Shown piece after piece: positions 5,465 through 5,513 of a stretch of 5,513 nt of DNA. The stretch is from assembly GCA_964538275.1 (NCBI GenBank), contig CAZIFW010000115.1, positions 1 through 5,513 on the forward strand. The letters are read 5' to 3'. The position numbers and the translations under genes were made by a program. The notes below the pieces were generated by a model. The model worked only from the letters and a program-made list of their open reading frames with translations. It was not told where the DNA came from and searched no databases. The stretch comes from CANIGN01 sp964538275 (lineage in GTDB: Bacteria; Bdellovibrionota; UBA2428). How positions within the stretch are numbered: position 1 is the stretch's first letter; every line of letters starts with the position of its first letter.

Positions 5465-5513
5465 GTTTGGCTATTTGCAGTTGCGGGCATAGGAGGCTTT
5501 AAAAATGGAGCGC
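5459..5513. repeat. attC-like inverted-repeat unit, second copy cut by the window end
   Basis: These 55 bases align without gaps to 46-100 with 47 identities, in the same orientation. The differences cluster in the outer box, the spacer and the start of the long stem (48, 57, 58, 60, 62, 75, 76, 95). The AGGAGGCTTTAAAAATG block is identical in both copies. Only the left arm is visible, so its pairing arm and its full length cannot be checked. Confidence 0.75.

Overview
The window looks like chromosomal accessory DNA from a member of the Bacteroidota. It carries one three-gene defence operon on the minus strand, between two copies of an unusual inverted-repeat unit. The phylum call is an inference. 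It rests on a promoter candidate with the Bacteroidota TTG / TAnnTTTG layout and spacing, on weak ribosome binding sites, on TAA stops for all three genes, and on my recollection of similar noncoding blocks in environmental Bacteroidota genomes. I could not search for close relatives.

Layout, left to right. Bases 1-45 are the end of a neighbouring unit. Bases 46-215 are a complete structured repeat. Its arms (46-74 and 188-215) pair as a short outer box, an unpaired spacer and an 18-bp inner stem, which resembles the architecture of integron attC sites. Bases 229-416 are noncoding. Three overlapping minus-strand genes follow: a GIY-YIG nuclease fused to an SF2 helicase/translocase (417-2927), an Eco57I-like N6-adenine methyltransferase with NPPY (2905-4461), and a small AdoMet-binding methyltransferase-like protein without NPPY (4448-5122). 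The order of transcription is small MTase, NPPY MTase, nuclease-helicase. Bases 5123-5445 are a noncoding leader with a promoter candidate, a G-rich tract and a 63-nt hairpin. From 5446 the outer box and then a second copy of the repeat unit run off the window.

How the genes fit together (inference from domain content): the two methyltransferase-like proteins probably act as complementary halves that mark host DNA. The nuclease-translocase probably cuts unmodified DNA in an ATP-dependent way. There is no separate specificity subunit and no controller gene in the window. Recognition therefore most likely lies in the C-terminal part of the NPPY protein.

The most interesting feature is the packaging. 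The whole operon sits between complementary ends, GTTGGCAGTAGTAGGGCCC at 210-228 and GGGCCCTATTACTGCCAAC at 5446-5464 (18 of 19 complementary). These ends are specific to this unit and are not shared with the neighbouring unit on the left. That is what a circularising, integron-like cassette predicts: the first bases of a cassette complement its own attC outer box. If so, this is an unusually large, multigene, self-promoted cassette carrying a complete restriction-modification system. No integrase or transposase is visible, so mobility remains a hypothesis.
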